A stretch of 64,000 nucleotides of DNA from Pseudomonas fortuita. Its GTDB lineage: Bacteria > Pseudomonadota > Gammaproteobacteria > Pseudomonadales > Pseudomonadaceae. The DNA is taken from the NCBI RefSeq assembly GCF_026898135.2, contig NZ_CP114035.2, positions 5,807,501 through 5,871,500 on the forward strand, written 5' to 3'. The notes under the pieces were generated by a model, which had not been told where the DNA came from, did no database searches, and saw only the letters and a list, made by a program, of their open reading frames with translations. Shown here piece by piece: positions 36,947-47,678 of the stretch; position 1 is the stretch's first letter; the number at the start of each line of letters is the position of its first letter. A program made the translations under genes and the position numbers.

Positions 36947-36952
36947 TCGTGG

Positions 36953-36978
36953 GACGGGCCGACCTCGGTCGGCCCGTC
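36953..36978. terminator. Perfect hairpin between convergent genes
   Basis: GACGGGCCGAC pairs perfectly with GTCGGCCCGTC around a 4-base loop, immediately after the giant gene and before the stop of the convergent PHA-region gene. There is no T-tract on either side, so it may protect 3' ends or end transcription with Rho. Confidence 0.6.
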
Positions 36979-36982
36979 AGGC

Positions 36983-37258
36983 TCAGACCAGCGCCTTGTC
37001 CAGCGCCCGCTCGATTTCACCCTTGATGGTGCCGCTCATCATCGACAGCATCATGCCCAGTTTCAGCTCCACACGGATGATGTCTTCGCCAATGTGCACG
37101 CTGCCGTTGGCGCCGCTGCGCGCCACATCGACCCGGTCACCGTTCCAGGTGGCCTTGAGGTCGTATTCGCGGCTGAGCTTGTCGACCAGCGCTTGCGCCT
37201 TGGCGCGGGCAGCATCGCGGCCGAGGGAGTGTTTGCGTTCAACGCTGATCTGGGTCAT
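36983..37258 (-). CDS. Polyhydroxyalkanoic acid system family protein
   Basis: A 91-residue protein of the small family found near pha genes (MTQISVERKHSLGRDAARAK at the start; VHIGEDIIRVELKLGMMLSM; IKGEIERALDKAL at the end). Its function is not known; linkage suggests a granule-associated or polymer-metabolism role. The ATG at 37258 is chosen because upstream extension adds non-family residues. In other P. putida genomes I recall it lying close to phaI; here the giant gene separates them. Confidence 0.85.
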   Translation of the reverse strand: MTQISVERKHSLGRDAARAKAQALVDKLSREYDLKATWNGDRVDVARSGANGSVHIGEDIIRVELKLGMMLSMMSGTIKGEIERALDKALV

Positions 37259-37382
37259 ACGGGCATTCCTGAAGATGTAGACATAATTGGCATTATGCCC
37301 GCCCCTGCCCACTGGCACACCCCGCCAAGACAAATCCGCCCGTTCGCCCTAGAATGGCGGTAATTTTTTCCGGTGAAGCGAT

Positions 37383-38153
37383 ATGAACGACCAGCGCAAA
37401 GGCGACCACGCCGAACCCACCACCCACTTTGGTTACCAGGACGTACCTGAAAGCCAGAAGGCGAAAAAAGTCGCCGAAGTGTTCCACTCGGTGGCAGCCA
37501 AGTACGACCTGATGAACGATGTGCTTTCCGGCGGCATGCACCGCCTGTGGAAGCGCTTTACCATCGAGCTGTCGGGCGTGCGCAGCGGCAACCGGGTGCT
37601 GGACATCGCCGGCGGTACCGGTGACCTGGCTGCCAAGTTCTCGCGCCTGGTCGGCCCGACGGGTCAGGTGGTGCTGGCCGACATCAACGAGTCGATGCTC
37701 AAGGTTGGCCGTGACCGCCTGCTGGACCGTGGTGTAGCCGGCAACATCGAGTTCGTCCAGGCCGACGCCGAAAAACTGCCGTTCCCGGACAACCATTTCG
37801 ACTGCGTGACCATCGCGTTCGGCCTGCGCAACGTCACTCATAAGGACGAAGCCATCCGTTCGATGCTGCGCGTGCTCAAGCCCGGTGGCCGCCTGCTGAT
37901 CCTGGAATTCTCCAAACCGACCAGCAAGCTGATGTCCAAGGCCTACGACGCCTATTCGTTCGCCTTCATGCCGCTGGCGGGCAAGCTGATCACCAACGAC
38001 GCCGAAAGCTACCGTTACCTCGCCGAATCGATCCGCATGCACCCGGACCAGGAAACCCTGAAGAGCATGATGGTCGAGGCCGGTTTCGACCGCGTCACCT
38101 ACCACAACATGACCAGCGGCATCGTTGCCGTGCACCGGGGGATCAAACCCTGA
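37383..38153 (+). CDS. ubiE: Ubiquinone/menaquinone C-methyltransferase UbiE
   Basis: UbiE methylates the benzoquinol ring with SAM in ubiquinone synthesis. The 256-residue protein has the class I methyltransferase motif [20 protein letters not shown], the UbiE signatures [17 protein letters not shown] and [20 protein letters not shown], and a C-terminus [13 protein letters not shown]. It heads ubiE-ubiJ-ubiB, with one-base overlap to ubiJ. Confidence 0.97.
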   Translation: MNDQRKGDHAEPTTHFGYQDVPESQKAKKVAEVFHSVAAKYDLMNDVLSGGMHRLWKRFTIELSGVRSGNRVLDIAGGTGDLAAKFSRLVGPTGQVVLADINESMLKVGRDRLLDRGVAGNIEFVQADAEKLPFPDNHFDCVTIAFGLRNVTHKDEAIRSMLRVLKPGGRLLILEFSKPTSKLMSKAYDAYSFAFMPLAGKLITNDAESYRYLAESIRMHPDQETLKSMMVEAGFDRVTYHNMTSGIVAVHRGIKP

Positions 38154-38776
38154 TGCTGCTGGCCGGGCTGCTCGCCAGCGTCGAACATGGCCTGAACCGC
38201 GTCCTGCGCATGGACAGCACGGCCCTGCCGCGGCTGGCCGCGCTGGAAGGCAAGGTCATCGAGATAGACTGCCGCCAACCGGCCCTGCAGGTCTTCATCC
38301 TGCCCGATGAAGACGGCCTGATGCTCGCCGCCCACTGGGAGGGCGAGGTCGACTGCAGCCTGCGCGCACCGGCCGGCAGCCTGGCGCAACTGGCCTTGGC
38401 CGGGGACAAGACCGCCGTGCTGCACAGCCCGCAGGTCGAACTGCATGGCGACAGCGCCGTGCTGCTTGACCTGTTCGGCGTGCTGCAGGACCTGGAACTG
38501 GACTGGGAGCACGAACTGCAACGCTGGCTCGGCCCGGTCGCCACGGCGCTGCTGGCAGGCCACATCCGCCTGCGTGCACGCTGGACCCGGCAGGGCCTGG
38601 CGCGCTTCAGCCAGAACCTTTCCGAGTACCTGGCCGAAGAGTCCCGCGCCCTGGTAGGCAAACGCGAAGCCGAAGCCGCCTTCAGCGAACTCGATGCCCT
38701 GAAGCTCGATACAGAACGCCTCGAGGCGCGCATCAAGCGCCTCTCCCGATCCCTTGATACCAGCGAAAACGCATGA
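38153..38776 (+). CDS. ubiJ: UbiJ, ubiquinone biosynthesis accessory factor (SCP2 domain)
   Basis: A 207-residue lipid-binding protein with an N-terminal SCP2-like domain (about residues 15-115; [35 protein letters not shown]) and a helical C-terminus that ends in a probable coiled coil ([18 protein letters not shown]). UbiJ helps organise the soluble Ubi complex by holding hydrophobic intermediates. It overlaps ubiE by one base and ubiB by four, so the three are translated together. Confidence 0.93.
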   Translation: MLLAGLLASVEHGLNRVLRMDSTALPRLAALEGKVIEIDCRQPALQVFILPDEDGLMLAAHWEGEVDCSLRAPAGSLAQLALAGDKTAVLHSPQVELHGDSAVLLDLFGVLQDLELDWEHELQRWLGPVATALLAGHIRLRARWTRQGLARFSQNLSEYLAEESRALVGKREAEAAFSELDALKLDTERLEARIKRLSRSLDTSENA

Positions 38777-40395
38777 AGCTGCTCGCCGTCCGCCGTCTTT
38801 TTCGCATCCAGCGTGTGGTGATTCGCTACCGTCTCGATGACCTGCTGTTCGATCAGCCATTGCTGCCCTGGTGGCTGGCCAGCCTGCGCCTGCTGATGCC
38901 GTGGCGCTGGCTGCCACGCAAGCCCACTGAGCTCAGCCGTGGCGCGCGCCTGCGCCTGGCGTTGCAGGACCTGGGCCCGATCTTCATCAAATTTGGCCAA
39001 CTGCTGTCCACCCGCCGCGACCTGCTGCCCACCGATATCGCCGACGAGCTGATGTTGCTGCAGGACCGCGTGCCGCCGTTCGACCCGAAACAGGCCGTGG
39101 CACTGATTGAAGCGCAGCTGGGCGCGAAGGTTGGTGAGGTGTTCAGCCGCTTCGACGTCGAACCGCTGGCCTCGGCCTCGGTGGCCCAGGTGCACGCCGC
39201 ACGCCTCAAGACGGGCGAAGAGGTGGTGGTCAAGGTCGTGCGCCCGGGCCTGAAGCCGGTGATCGCCCAGGACCTGGCCTGGCTGTTCCTGATTGCCAAG
39301 GCCGCCGAGCGCGCCTCGGCGGATGCCCGCCGCCTGCACCCGGTGGAAATCGTCGGCGACTACGAAAAAACCATTTACGACGAGCTCGACCTGCTGCGCG
39401 AGGCTGCCAACGCCAGCCAGCTGCGGCGCAACTTCGAAGGCTCCGAGCTGATGTACGTGCCCCAGGTCTACTGGGACCTGTGCCGCCCTAAAGTGCTGGT
39501 GATGGAGCGCATCTACGGCGTACCGGTGACCGACATGGCCACTCTGGCCGACCAGCGCACTGACATGAAGCTGCTGGCCGAGCGCGGGGTGGAGGTATTC
39601 TTCACCCAGGTCTTCCGCGACAGCTTCTTCCACGCCGACATGCACCCGGGCAACATCTTTGTCAGTACGGTCAAGCCGTGGAGCCCGCAGTACATCGCCA
39701 TCGACTGCGGCATCGTCGGCAGCCTGACCGCCGAGGACCAGGATTACCTGGCGCGCAACCTGTTTGCCTTCTTCAAGCGTGACTACCGACGCGTTGCCGA
39801 GTTGCACATCGACTCCGGCTGGGTGCCGGCGCATACCAAGGTCAACGAATTCGAAGCGGCGATCCGCACCGTGTGCGAACCAATCTTCGAAAAACCGTTA
39901 AAGGATATTTCCTTCGGCCAGGTGCTGATGCGCCTGTTCCAGACGGCGCGGCGCTTCAACATGGAAGTGCAGCCGCAACTGGTGCTGCTGCAAAAGACCC
40001 TGCTCAACATCGAGGGCCTGGGCCGCCAGCTGTACCCCGACCTGGACCTGTGGAGCACCGCCAAACCCTACCTCGAACGCTGGATGCGCGACCGCTACAG
40101 CCCCAAGGCCGTGCTCGGCAACATTCATGGGCAGGTGGAGCAGTTGCCGCACCTGACCAACATGGCCCGAGACCTGCTCGAACGCCTGTCGCAACCGCAC
40201 CTGCACGATCCGCAAATGCCGGAACGCCGCCGCCAGGGTGACCGCTGGGCACTGCGCCTGCTGGGCGCCGGCCTGCTCAGTGGCGGCGCGGTGCTGGCCG
40301 CTGGCGCCGCCGAGGCCGCCAGCCTGGCCGCCCCTGCAGCCTGGCCGGCCTGGCTGATGCTGGCCGCAGGCCTTTACCTGATCGTGCGCCAATAG
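38773..40395 (+). CDS. ubiB: UbiB, ABC1/ADCK-family atypical kinase for ubiquinone synthesis
   Basis: A 540-residue protein with the family's KxGQ motif ([20 protein letters not shown]), Ala-rich nucleotide loop ([20 protein letters not shown]), catalytic-loop [12 protein letters not shown] and metal site [10 protein letters not shown]. Two C-terminal hydrophobic helices (about 490-540) anchor it in the inner membrane. It is needed for ubiquinone synthesis, probably by ATP-driven handling of lipid intermediates. The 4-base overlap with ubiJ indicates coupling. Confidence 0.96.
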   Translation: MKLLAVRRLFRIQRVVIRYRLDDLLFDQPLLPWWLASLRLLMPWRWLPRKPTELSRGARLRLALQDLGPIFIKFGQLLSTRRDLLPTDIADELMLLQDRVPPFDPKQAVALIEAQLGAKVGEVFSRFDVEPLASASVAQVHAARLKTGEEVVVKVVRPGLKPVIAQDLAWLFLIAKAAERASADARRLHPVEIVGDYEKTIYDELDLLREAANASQLRRNFEGSELMYVPQVYWDLCRPKVLVMERIYGVPVTDMATLADQRTDMKLLAERGVEVFFTQVFRDSFFHADMHPGNIFVSTVKPWSPQYIAIDCGIVGSLTAEDQDYLARNLFAFFKRDYRRVAELHIDSGWVPAHTKVNEFEAAIRTVCEPIFEKPLKDISFGQVLMRLFQTARRFNMEVQPQLVLLQKTLLNIEGLGRQLYPDLDLWSTAKPYLERWMRDRYSPKAVLGNIHGQVEQLPHLTNMARDLLERLSQPHLHDPQMPERRRQGDRWALRLLGAGLLSGGAVLAAGAAEAASLAAPAAWPAWLMLAAGLYLIVRQ

Positions 40396-40467
40396 CCAGC
40401 CGCGCCTGCGGCTGGCACACTAGCGCAAAGGGCCCGATACAGGAGCGGGCCCGCTTTGGAGTCGACG

Positions 40468-40860
40468 ATGAAAGACTGGCTGGACGAGATCAAGTGGAAC
40501 AGCGACGGCCTGGTACCGGCAATCGCCCAGGACCACAAGACCGGACGCGTGCTGATGATGGCCTGGATGAACCGCGAATCGCTGGCGCTGACCGCCAGCG
40601 AACAGCGCGCCATCTACTGGTCGCGTTCGCGAGGCAAGCTGTGGCGCAAGGGCGAAGAGTCCGGGCATGTGCAGAAGCTGCATGAAATGCGCCTGGACTG
40701 CGACGCCGACGTGATCATCCTGATGGTCGAGCAACTGGGCCATATCGCTTGCCATACCGGTCGGGAAAGCTGCTTCTACCGCGTCCATGAAGACGGCCAG
40801 TGGAAAATCGTCGACCCGGTCCTCAAGGACCCGGATGCCATCTACAGCGCAGGACACTGA
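40468..40860 (+). CDS. hisI: Phosphoribosyl-AMP cyclohydrolase
   Basis: HisI opens the adenine ring of PR-AMP in the third step of histidine synthesis. The 130-residue single-function enzyme has [37 protein letters not shown], the metal-binding LRLDCD-type segment [11 protein letters not shown] and [14 protein letters not shown] 40468 is preferred to an upstream TTG. hisE follows after one base. Confidence 0.96.
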   Translation: MKDWLDEIKWNSDGLVPAIAQDHKTGRVLMMAWMNRESLALTASEQRAIYWSRSRGKLWRKGEESGHVQKLHEMRLDCDADVIILMVEQLGHIACHTGRESCFYRVHEDGQWKIVDPVLKDPDAIYSAGH

Positions 40861-40861
40861 C

Positions 40862-41197
40862 ATGAGCGACACCCTCAACCGCCTGGCCGAAGTGCTTGAA
40901 GAACGCAAGCAAGCGGCGCCTGACAGCTCCTATGTGGCCAGCCTGTACCACAAAGGCCTGAACAAGATCCTCGAAAAGCTCGGCGAAGAGTCGGTCGAAA
41001 CGATCATTGCCGCCAAGGATGCTGCCGTCAGCAAGGATTACAGCGATGTCATCTACGAAACCGCCGACCTGTGGTTTCATAGCCTGGTGATGCTCAGCGC
41101 GCTGGGCCAGCATCCGCAAGCCGTGCTGGATGAGCTGGACCGCCGTTTCGGGCTGTCCGGGCACGATGAAAAGGCCGCTCGACAGCCTTCGGCTTGA
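40862..41197 (+). CDS. hisE: Phosphoribosyl-ATP pyrophosphatase
   Basis: HisE hydrolyses PR-ATP to PR-AMP, the second histidine step. The 111-residue all-helical MazG-like protein has [20 protein letters not shown] with acidic metal ligands in [13 protein letters not shown] and [14 protein letters not shown]. Separate hisI and hisE genes, followed directly by tatABC, are standard in Pseudomonas. Confidence 0.96.
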   Translation: MSDTLNRLAEVLEERKQAAPDSSYVASLYHKGLNKILEKLGEESVETIIAAKDAAVSKDYSDVIYETADLWFHSLVMLSALGQHPQAVLDELDRRFGLSGHDEKAARQPSA

Positions 41198-41222
41198 GCA
41201 CAACGCATTCTAGGAGAGCACC

Positions 41223-41495
41223 ATGGGTATTTTTGACTGGAAACACTGGATCGTCCTGCTGGTTGTCGTGGTCCTGGTGTTCGGCACCAAGAAGCTGAAA
41301 AACTTCGGCAGTGACCTGGGCGAGTCGATCAAGGGCTTCCGCAAGGCCATGAACGAAGAAGAAACCAAGCCGGCCGAGCAAACGCCGCCGCCAGCCCAAG
41401 CGGTGCCGCCGGTGCAAAACACTGCCCAGCCGCAACAAGGCCACACCATCGAAGGCCAGGCCCAACCGGTCCAAGAGCCGCAGCGGAAAGACTGA
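41223..41495 (+). CDS. tatA: Sec-independent translocase subunit TatA
   Basis: A 90-residue protein: N-terminal membrane helix ([20 protein letters not shown]), the [20 protein letters not shown] hinge and amphipathic helix, and a disordered Pro/Gln tail. TatA oligomers form the passage for folded proteins with twin-arginine signals. AGGAGAGC precedes the ATG. First of tatABC. Confidence 0.96.
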   Translation: MGIFDWKHWIVLLVVVVLVFGTKKLKNFGSDLGESIKGFRKAMNEEETKPAEQTPPPAQAVPPVQNTAQPQQGHTIEGQAQPVQEPQRKD

Positions 41496-41498
41496 CCC

Positions 41499-41876
41499 AT
41501 GTTCGGCATCAGTTTCAGCGAGCTGCTACTCGTAGGTCTGGTCGCGCTGCTGGTGCTCGGCCCCGAGCGCCTGCCCGGAGCCGCGCGCACGGCAGGCCTG
41601 TGGATTGGCCGGCTCAAACGCAGCTTCAACAGCATCAAGATGGAAGTGGAGCGCGAAATTGGCGCCGACGACATCCGCCGCCAGCTGCACAACGAGCACA
41701 TCCTGCAGATGGAAGAGGAAGCCAAGCGCATCCTCAACCCGATGACGCCACCCGCGCAGCCGCCGGTAACCACGGCCAGCGTGCAGCCACCTGCCGGGCT
41801 CGAAGCCAGGCCGGTCGAAGCACCTGCTGCCCCGGCCGTACCCTCTGAACCGCCTCAACCGCCGCGAGCCCCATGA
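41499..41876 (+). CDS. tatB: Sec-independent translocase subunit TatB
   Basis: A 125-residue TatB. It starts with [20 protein letters not shown], then [18 protein letters not shown] and a charged amphipathic helix ([18 protein letters not shown]), with a Pro/Ala-rich disordered tail. TatB binds TatC to recognise twin-arginine signal peptides. It ends with a 4-base overlap into tatC. Confidence 0.95.
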   Translation: MFGISFSELLLVGLVALLVLGPERLPGAARTAGLWIGRLKRSFNSIKMEVEREIGADDIRRQLHNEHILQMEEEAKRILNPMTPPAQPPVTTASVQPPAGLEARPVEAPAAPAVPSEPPQPPRAP

Positions 41877-42661
41877 GCGAGAATCCGGAACACGACCAGC
41901 CGATGCCGCTGGTCTCGCACCTGACCGAACTGCGCACCCGCCTGCTGCGCTGCGTTGCCGTCATTTTCCTGATCTTTGCCGGGCTGTTTTCCTTCGCCCA
42001 GCAAATTTACACCTTGGTCTCGGCGCCGCTGCGCGACCATTTGCCGGCCAACGCGACGATGATCGCCACCGACGTGGCCTCGCCGTTCCTTACGCCGTTC
42101 AAGCTGACCATGATCGTGTCGCTGTTCCTGGCCATTCCGTTCATTCTCCAGCAGATCTGGGGCTTTATCGCGCCAGGCCTGTACCGCCATGAAAAACGCA
42201 TTGCCATTCCGCTGCTGGTGTCGAGCATTCTGTTGTTCTACGCCGGTATGGCCTTTGCCTATTTCCTCGTGTTCCCGCTGATGTTCAAGTTCTTTGCCGC
42301 CGCCACCCCGGCAGGCGTGGCAATGATGACCGACATCGCCAACTACCTCGACTTCGTGATGACGCTGTTCTTCGCCTTTGGCGTTGCCTTCGAAATCCCG
42401 GTGGCGGTGGTGTTGCTGGTGTGGATAGGCGTGGTCGACGTGAAGTACCTGAAGAAGATCCGCCCTTACGTGATCATCGGCTGCTTCGTGGTCGGCATGA
42501 TCCTCACCCCGCCGGACATTTTCTCCCAGACCCTGCTGGCCGTACCTATGTGGCTATTGTTCGAGGTCGGCGTGCTATGTGGCAGCCTGATCCGCAAGCG
42601 TAGCGCCCACGACGAAGCAGCCAACGACCACAACGACCAGCCACCAGCGACCCAACCGTGA
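41873..42661 (+). CDS. tatC: Sec-independent translocase subunit TatC
   Basis: A 262-residue six-helix membrane protein, the twin-arginine signal receptor. Signature segments are [16 protein letters not shown] at the N-terminus, [39 protein letters not shown] and a late [20 protein letters not shown]. It overlaps tatB by four bases and the following RsmE-like gene by four. Confidence 0.97.
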   Translation: MSENPEHDQPMPLVSHLTELRTRLLRCVAVIFLIFAGLFSFAQQIYTLVSAPLRDHLPANATMIATDVASPFLTPFKLTMIVSLFLAIPFILQQIWGFIAPGLYRHEKRIAIPLLVSSILLFYAGMAFAYFLVFPLMFKFFAAATPAGVAMMTDIANYLDFVMTLFFAFGVAFEIPVAVVLLVWIGVVDVKYLKKIRPYVIIGCFVVGMILTPPDIFSQTLLAVPMWLLFEVGVLCGSLIRKRSAHDEAANDHNDQPPATQP

Positions 42662-43365
42662 ACCTGTTGCTCCTCGAAGAGGCCGACTTCGTCTCGGCCG
42701 ACCGCGTCGTTCTCGCCGACCGGCGCTTCACCCACATGCAGGAGATCCACCGCGTGGCGGTGGGCGACCACCTGCGGGTGGGCCGGCTCAACGGCCTGAT
42801 GGGCCAAGCCACGGTACTGCGCCTGGAAAAGCACGAAGCCGAACTTGAAGTGACCTTCGACCAGCAGCCACCGGCCAAGCTGCCGTTGACCTTGGTACTG
42901 GCAGTGCCACGGCCAAAAATGCTGCGACGGCTGTTCCAGACCGTGGCGACCCTCGGCGTATCACGGCTGATTCTGGTGAACAGCTACAAGGTCGAGAAAA
43001 GCTTCTGGCAAACACCTTTCCTGCAGCCCGAGAGCATTCGCGAAAACCTGATCCTCGGCCTGGAACAGGCGCGTGACACGGTGCTGCCCGAGGTGATCAT
43101 CGAGAAACGGTTCAAGCCTTTCGTCGAAGATCGGCTGCCCGCCATCGCCGCGGGCACCCTGGGCCTGGTCGGTCACCCCGGCCCCTACCCTGCCTGCCCG
43201 CGTGCCGTGGAACAACCCGTAACCCTGGCCATCGGCCCCGAGGGCGGCTGGATACCCTACGAAATCGAGCTGCTGGGCAAGGCTGGCCTGGCACCGGTGC
43301 AACTGGGTGATCGCATCCTGCGGGTAGAGACCGCCGTGACTGCGCTGCTTTCGCGTATTTTCTGA
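42658..43365 (+). CDS. Divergent RsmE-family (SPOUT) RNA methyltransferase paralogue
   Basis: A 235-residue second RsmE-family protein. It keeps the SAM-binding knot ([20 protein letters not shown] and [20 protein letters not shown]) and an N-terminal PUA-like part ([20 protein letters not shown]). It lacks hallmark RsmE residues: the usual QKATELG is [11 protein letters not shown], and EQCGR is EQARDT. It may methylate a different RNA position. The GTG start overlaps the tatC stop, so it is translationally coupled to the Tat genes. A relative lies after tatC in P. aeruginosa as well, so the arrangement is old. Confidence 0.85.
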   Translation: MNLLLLEEADFVSADRVVLADRRFTHMQEIHRVAVGDHLRVGRLNGLMGQATVLRLEKHEAELEVTFDQQPPAKLPLTLVLAVPRPKMLRRLFQTVATLGVSRLILVNSYKVEKSFWQTPFLQPESIRENLILGLEQARDTVLPEVIIEKRFKPFVEDRLPAIAAGTLGLVGHPGPYPACPRAVEQPVTLAIGPEGGWIPYEIELLGKAGLAPVQLGDRILRVETAVTALLSRIF

Positions 43366-43466
43366 CGCAAACGCCACTTTTTTGGCCATCAAGTTTCCCT
43401 CCCCCGGGCCGATGGCCTTGGCAACACAACAACTATTTGTGCTGCCAAGCCGCCGGGGAGTCGTAC

Positions 43467-45383
43467 ATGTATCAATGGTTAGCCCAATCGCTGGGCAATG
43501 TGAGCGTGAATCGCAAACTGGGGCTGGGTTTCGGCCTGGTGCTGCTGTTGACCCTGGCTATTACCCTGGCCGGCTGGCACGGCATGGACAGCATCATCGA
43601 CCGCGGCGACAAGCTGGGTAACATCTCGGTCATTCAGCAGTACACCCAGGAACTGCGCATCGCCCGCCAGCATTACGAGCGCCGCAGTGATGACGCATCG
43701 GTGGCCGAGCTGGAGAAAGCACTGGCCAACCTCGACCGCCAGGTGCAGCTGATGCTCGGTCAGATCGAACACCCCGCCGACCGCCAGCGCCTGGAGCAGC
43801 AGCGCGAGGCGGTGCGCATCTACCAGCAGGCGTTCAACGAGCTGAAGCAGGCGGGCCAGCGCCGCGAGGCCAGCCGTAGCGTGCTCGGCGACAGCGCCGA
43901 CAAGGCGGCAGAGCTGATCGGGCGCGTCCAGCGCGGCCTCCTGCAAGCTGGCGATATCAGCCAGTACCAGCACGCGGTAGACGTCAGCGCCCTGCTGCAA
44001 CAAGCGCGCTTCCAGGTGCGTGGCTACACCTACAGCGGCAATACCGACTTCCAGCAAACGGCGCTGAAGGCCATCGACCAGGCCCTGGCCGAGCTGCGTG
44101 CATTGCCAGCCAAAGTGCCGGCCGAACATGCCGCCGGTCTCGACGATGCCGCCACCGCCATGGGCGGCTACCGTGATGCGGTCACCCAGTTCGGCAATGC
44201 CCAGGCTGCCAGCGAGCAGGCCCTGCAGCACATGGCCGAGCAAGGTACGTTGCTGCTGCAGACCAGCCAGGCGATGACCACCTCGCAGACCGCCGTGCGG
44301 GACGCCGGGGCCACCCAGGCCAAGACCCTGCTCGCCGTGGCCACCGGGTTGGCCTTGGCCCTCGGCCTGCTGGCGGCATGGGCTATTACCCGGCAGATCA
44401 TCATTCCCCTGCGCCAGACCCTGCGCGCCGCGGAGCGGGTCGCCAGTGGCGACTTGACCCAGAACCTGCAGGTAAACCGCCGCGACGAACTGGGCCAGTT
44501 GCAAGCGAGCATGCAGCGCATGACCCAAGGCCTGCGCGAACTGATCGGCGGCATCGGTGACGGTGTCACTCAGATCGCCAGTGCCGCAGAGGAGCTGTCG
44601 GCGGTGACTGAGCAGACCAGCGCCGGGGTCAACAACCAGAAGGTCGAAACCGACCAGGTTGCGACCGCCATGAACCAGATGACGGCCACCGTGCACGAAG
44701 TGGCACGCAATGCCGAACAGGCCTCGGAAGCTGCCTTGATGGCCGACCAGCAGGCCCGCGAAGGCGACCGTGTGGTGGGCGAGGCCGTGGCGCAGATAGA
44801 GCGGCTGGCGGGTGAAGTGATCAACTCCAGCGAAGCGATGAACCAGCTCAAGACTGAAAGCGACAAGATCGGCAGTGTGCTCGACGTGATCAAGTCGGTG
44901 GCCCAGCAAACCAACCTGCTGGCCCTGAACGCCGCGATCGAAGCCGCCCGCGCTGGGGAGGCCGGGCGTGGTTTTGCCGTGGTCGCCGACGAGGTGCGCA
45001 GCCTGGCCCAGCGCACCCAGCAGTCGACTGAAGAGATCGAAGAGCTTATCGCCGGCCTGCAAAGCGGCACACAACGGGTGGCCAGCGTGATGGACAACAG
45101 CCGCCAGCTGACCGACAGCAGCGTCGAGCTGACCCGCCGTGCCGGTACCTCTCTGGAAACCATCACCCGCACGGTGTCGTCGATCCAGGCGATGAACCAG
45201 CAGATTGCAACTGCTGCAGAGGAACAGACCGCCGTTGCCGAGGAGATCAACCGCAGCGTGATGAATGTGCGGGATATATCCGACCAGACCTCGGCGGCAA
45301 GTGAAGAGACGGCCAGTTCCAGTGTGGAGCTGGCGCGGCTGGGGACCCACCTGCAGGGGTTGGTGGGGCGGTTCAAACTCTGA
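43467..45383 (+). CDS. Methyl-accepting chemotaxis protein with helical bimodular (HBM) sensor, McpQ-like
   Basis: A 638-residue transmembrane chemoreceptor. TM1 is near residues 20-38 ([16 protein letters not shown]). An all-helical periplasmic domain of about 250 residues follows, the HBM size class. TM2 is near 288-311, then HAMP and a signalling domain with tip [20 protein letters not shown]. There is no C-terminal CheR-binding pentapeptide (it ends LVGRFKL). In P. putida KT2440 the gene I recall after tatC-rsmE-like encodes McpQ, a citrate receptor; the ligand call rests on synteny only. The ATG at 43467 has GGGGAG upstream. Confidence 0.88.
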   Translation: MYQWLAQSLGNVSVNRKLGLGFGLVLLLTLAITLAGWHGMDSIIDRGDKLGNISVIQQYTQELRIARQHYERRSDDASVAELEKALANLDRQVQLMLGQIEHPADRQRLEQQREAVRIYQQAFNELKQAGQRREASRSVLGDSADKAAELIGRVQRGLLQAGDISQYQHAVDVSALLQQARFQVRGYTYSGNTDFQQTALKAIDQALAELRALPAKVPAEHAAGLDDAATAMGGYRDAVTQFGNAQAASEQALQHMAEQGTLLLQTSQAMTTSQTAVRDAGATQAKTLLAVATGLALALGLLAAWAITRQIIIPLRQTLRAAERVASGDLTQNLQVNRRDELGQLQASMQRMTQGLRELIGGIGDGVTQIASAAEELSAVTEQTSAGVNNQKVETDQVATAMNQMTATVHEVARNAEQASEAALMADQQAREGDRVVGEAVAQIERLAGEVINSSEAMNQLKTESDKIGSVLDVIKSVAQQTNLLALNAAIEAARAGEAGRGFAVVADEVRSLAQRTQQSTEEIEELIAGLQSGTQRVASVMDNSRQLTDSSVELTRRAGTSLETITRTVSSIQAMNQQIATAAEEQTAVAEEINRSVMNVRDISDQTSAASEETASSSVELARLGTHLQGLVGRFKL

Positions 45384-45417
45384 CCCCGCCATTTCAGCTT
45401 CGCCGCACCTATTGCCG

Positions 45418-45439
45418 GGGCCGCTTTGCGGCCCTTTTT
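45418..45439 (+). terminator. Rho-independent terminator after the first chemoreceptor
   Basis: GGGCCGC, TTT loop, GCGGCCC, then TTTTT. It separates the two chemoreceptor genes, so they are likely transcribed independently. Confidence 0.85.
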
Positions 45440-45449
45440 GCGACGCCTG

Positions 45450-45526
45450 GCAGCCTCCGTAGAGGCTGCGCCGCAGGGCGATTCTTCCTACAGTCGCCAG
45501 TGATTATTCCTACCTGATTATCAGGT
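45450..45526. repeat. Two small palindromes in the gap before the second chemoreceptor
   Basis: GCAGCCTC/GAGGCTGC (4-base loop) is at 45450-45469. ACCTGA-TTA-TCAGGT is at 45512-45526, about 90 bases before the next start. The latter could be an operator for that promoter; the regulator is unknown. Confidence 0.3.
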
Positions 45527-45614
45527 CAAGTCCTACAGCTCCCCTGCCGATTGGCAGAGATGTGATGCCAGCAATGCGCCTGCATCCTCCCTCTCATTCG
45601 CTCGGAGACGCTCT

Positions 45615-47558
45615 ATGTTCGCCTACCTCAACCGCAAGCTTGGCAATATCAGTGTCGCTGCCAAGCTGGCCCTCGGCTTCGCCGTAGTGCTGCTGCTCAC
45701 ACTGGCCACCACCATCAGCGGGTGGCGCGCCCTGGATGACGCCATCGTGCGCTCACAGCAACTCAGCGAAATAGGCCTGATCAACGACCTGACCAAAGAC
45801 CTGCGGGCAGAACGCATCACCTACCGCGTGCTCAACGACGACACCAGCAAAGCGCGCATCAGCAGCATCCTCGAACAACTCAACAACATGCTGACCACCC
45901 TGCAAAAACGCAGCAACGTCGATGAATCAAGACAGTTGCTGACCGAAAAGCTGGCGCTGTTACAGCGCCTGCGCGGCGATTTCAGCGAATTGCAACGTAG
46001 CACCGGTAACCGCAGCACGCTGCGCGAAGCCATGCAGGCTCGGGAACAGGCACTTAATGATGCGATCGACGAGCTGCAGACCCAAGCCCTGCTGAGGATG
46101 CCAGCCGACAGCCAGCAAAGTGGTGTACTGGGCCTGATGGACACCCTCACCCGACAGGTCGAAGGGGCCAATCAGCAAAGCCTGGTGCCAGCCTATACCT
46201 TCACTCCGGTCGAGGATTTCGCAAAAGTCGGCGACAACGCCCTGGATGCTGCCAAAAATAGCCTTGGGCAACTGCTTGCCGGCCTTGCGCCGCTGGGTTT
46301 GCCACGCGCAGTCAGCGAGCAGCCCGGTGTCGAGCTGGCCAAGTACCGCGCCGCCCTGGACGAGTACCGCCACGCCGCCATACGTGTCGAGCAGCTGCAG
46401 AACAATATGGAAAATATGGGCAATGAGCTGCGCGCGGTCAGCCTCGAATTGGGTAAACGCAAGGTCGAACAACGTGACAGCGAAGCCTTGGCCGCACGCT
46501 CGCTGCTGACCAGTGTGGCGCTGCTGGCACTGGCGGTGGGCGTATTGGCTGCGTGGCTGATCACCTTGCAGATCACCCAACCGCTGCGCCAGACGCTGGC
46601 CGTAGCCGCACGTATCGCCAAGGGTGACCTGAGCCAGGTTGACGCAGTGCAACGCCGTGATGAAATGGGCCAGCTGCAAACCCGCATGCGCGAAATGACC
46701 TTGAGCCTGCGCGAGTTGATCGGCGGCATCGACCAGGGGGTCGGGCAGCTGTCACAGGCTGCTACACAGCTGGCGGCCAGCAGCGAGGACACCAAGCTGC
46801 GCATCAACCAGCAGCGCGAGGAAACCGACCAGGTGGCTACCGCCATGAACCAGATGAGCGCAACCGTGCAGGAAGTGGCACAGAATGCCGAACAAGCCTC
46901 GCAGGCCGCGACCAACGCTGACCAGCAGGCGCAGATGGGCGACCAGGTCGTGTCCGAAGCCATCGGCCGTATCGAGCAACTGGCCGGGCAGATGGATCAT
47001 TGCCTGGCAGCCATGCAGCACCTGGCGGGCGAAAGCCAGCGCATTGGCAGCATCCTTGACGTGATCAAGTCGGTGTCCGAACAGACCAACCTGCTGGCGC
47101 TGAACGCCGCCATCGAGGCGGCCCGTGCAGGCGAAGCCGGCCGTGGCTTTGCCGTGGTGGCCGATGAAGTACGCGGTTTGGCCCAGCGTACCTCGACGGC
47201 GACCGAGGAGATTGGCCAGCTGATCGACAGCCTGCACAACGGTACGGACGACGTGACCCGTTTGCTGGACAGCAGCAAGCGCCTGACCGAGCAGAGCGTG
47301 GCGCTGAGCCGCAGGGCCGGGCAGGCGCTGAGCCAGATCACCGACACAGTGTCGAGCATCCAGGGCATGAACCAGCAGATTGCCACGGCCAGCGAAGAAC
47401 AGAGCGTGGTGGCCGAGCAAATCAACCGAAGCGTGATCAATGTGCGGGATGTGTCGGATCAGACCAGTGCGGCCAGTGAGCAGACGGCGGCTTCGAGCGG
47501 GGAGCTTGAGCAGCTGGGGCAGCAGTTGCGGGGGATGGTGGGGCGGTTCAACCTGTGA
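45615..47558 (+). CDS. Methyl-accepting chemotaxis protein, second HBM-type receptor
   Basis: A 647-residue chemoreceptor with the same plan as its neighbour: TM1 (about 16-36, [20 protein letters not shown]), a roughly 255-residue helical periplasmic domain, TM2 (about 295-316), HAMP and signalling tip [20 protein letters not shown]. The N-terminal part ([20 protein letters not shown]) and signalling domain resemble the first receptor closely, while the sensor domains differ strongly. This suggests gene duplication followed by ligand change. It ends MVGRFNL without a pentapeptide. The ligand is unknown. Confidence 0.87.
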   Translation: MFAYLNRKLGNISVAAKLALGFAVVLLLTLATTISGWRALDDAIVRSQQLSEIGLINDLTKDLRAERITYRVLNDDTSKARISSILEQLNNMLTTLQKRSNVDESRQLLTEKLALLQRLRGDFSELQRSTGNRSTLREAMQAREQALNDAIDELQTQALLRMPADSQQSGVLGLMDTLTRQVEGANQQSLVPAYTFTPVEDFAKVGDNALDAAKNSLGQLLAGLAPLGLPRAVSEQPGVELAKYRAALDEYRHAAIRVEQLQNNMENMGNELRAVSLELGKRKVEQRDSEALAARSLLTSVALLALAVGVLAAWLITLQITQPLRQTLAVAARIAKGDLSQVDAVQRRDEMGQLQTRMREMTLSLRELIGGIDQGVGQLSQAATQLAASSEDTKLRINQQREETDQVATAMNQMSATVQEVAQNAEQASQAATNADQQAQMGDQVVSEAIGRIEQLAGQMDHCLAAMQHLAGESQRIGSILDVIKSVSEQTNLLALNAAIEAARAGEAGRGFAVVADEVRGLAQRTSTATEEIGQLIDSLHNGTDDVTRLLDSSKRLTEQSVALSRRAGQALSQITDTVSSIQGMNQQIATASEEQSVVAEQINRSVINVRDVSDQTSAASEQTAASSGELEQLGQQLRGMVGRFNL

Positions 47559-47560
47559 AA

Positions 47561-47672
47561 TGCCGGGGCCGCATTGCGGCCCATTCGCGGGACAAGCCCG
47601 CTCCCACAAGCATCACGCACCCTGACAGCAGCCGGGCACCTGTGGAAGCGGGCTTGTCCCGCGAAGAGGCCG
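47561..47672. repeat. Terminator-like hairpin plus REP-type inverted pair
   Basis: GGGGCCGCATTGCGGCCC is a short hairpin after the chemoreceptor. It is followed by CGCGGGACAAGCCCGCTCCC facing GCGGGCTTGTCCCGCG. The pair lies where the chemoreceptor and the ABC transporter operon converge. Confidence 0.8.
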
Positions 47673-47678
47673 GTGCGG

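Noticed and set aside
36953..36978. Hairpin as a classical rho-independent terminator.
   Set aside because: The stem is perfect but neither flank has a T-tract, so I list it only as a probable transcript-end structure.
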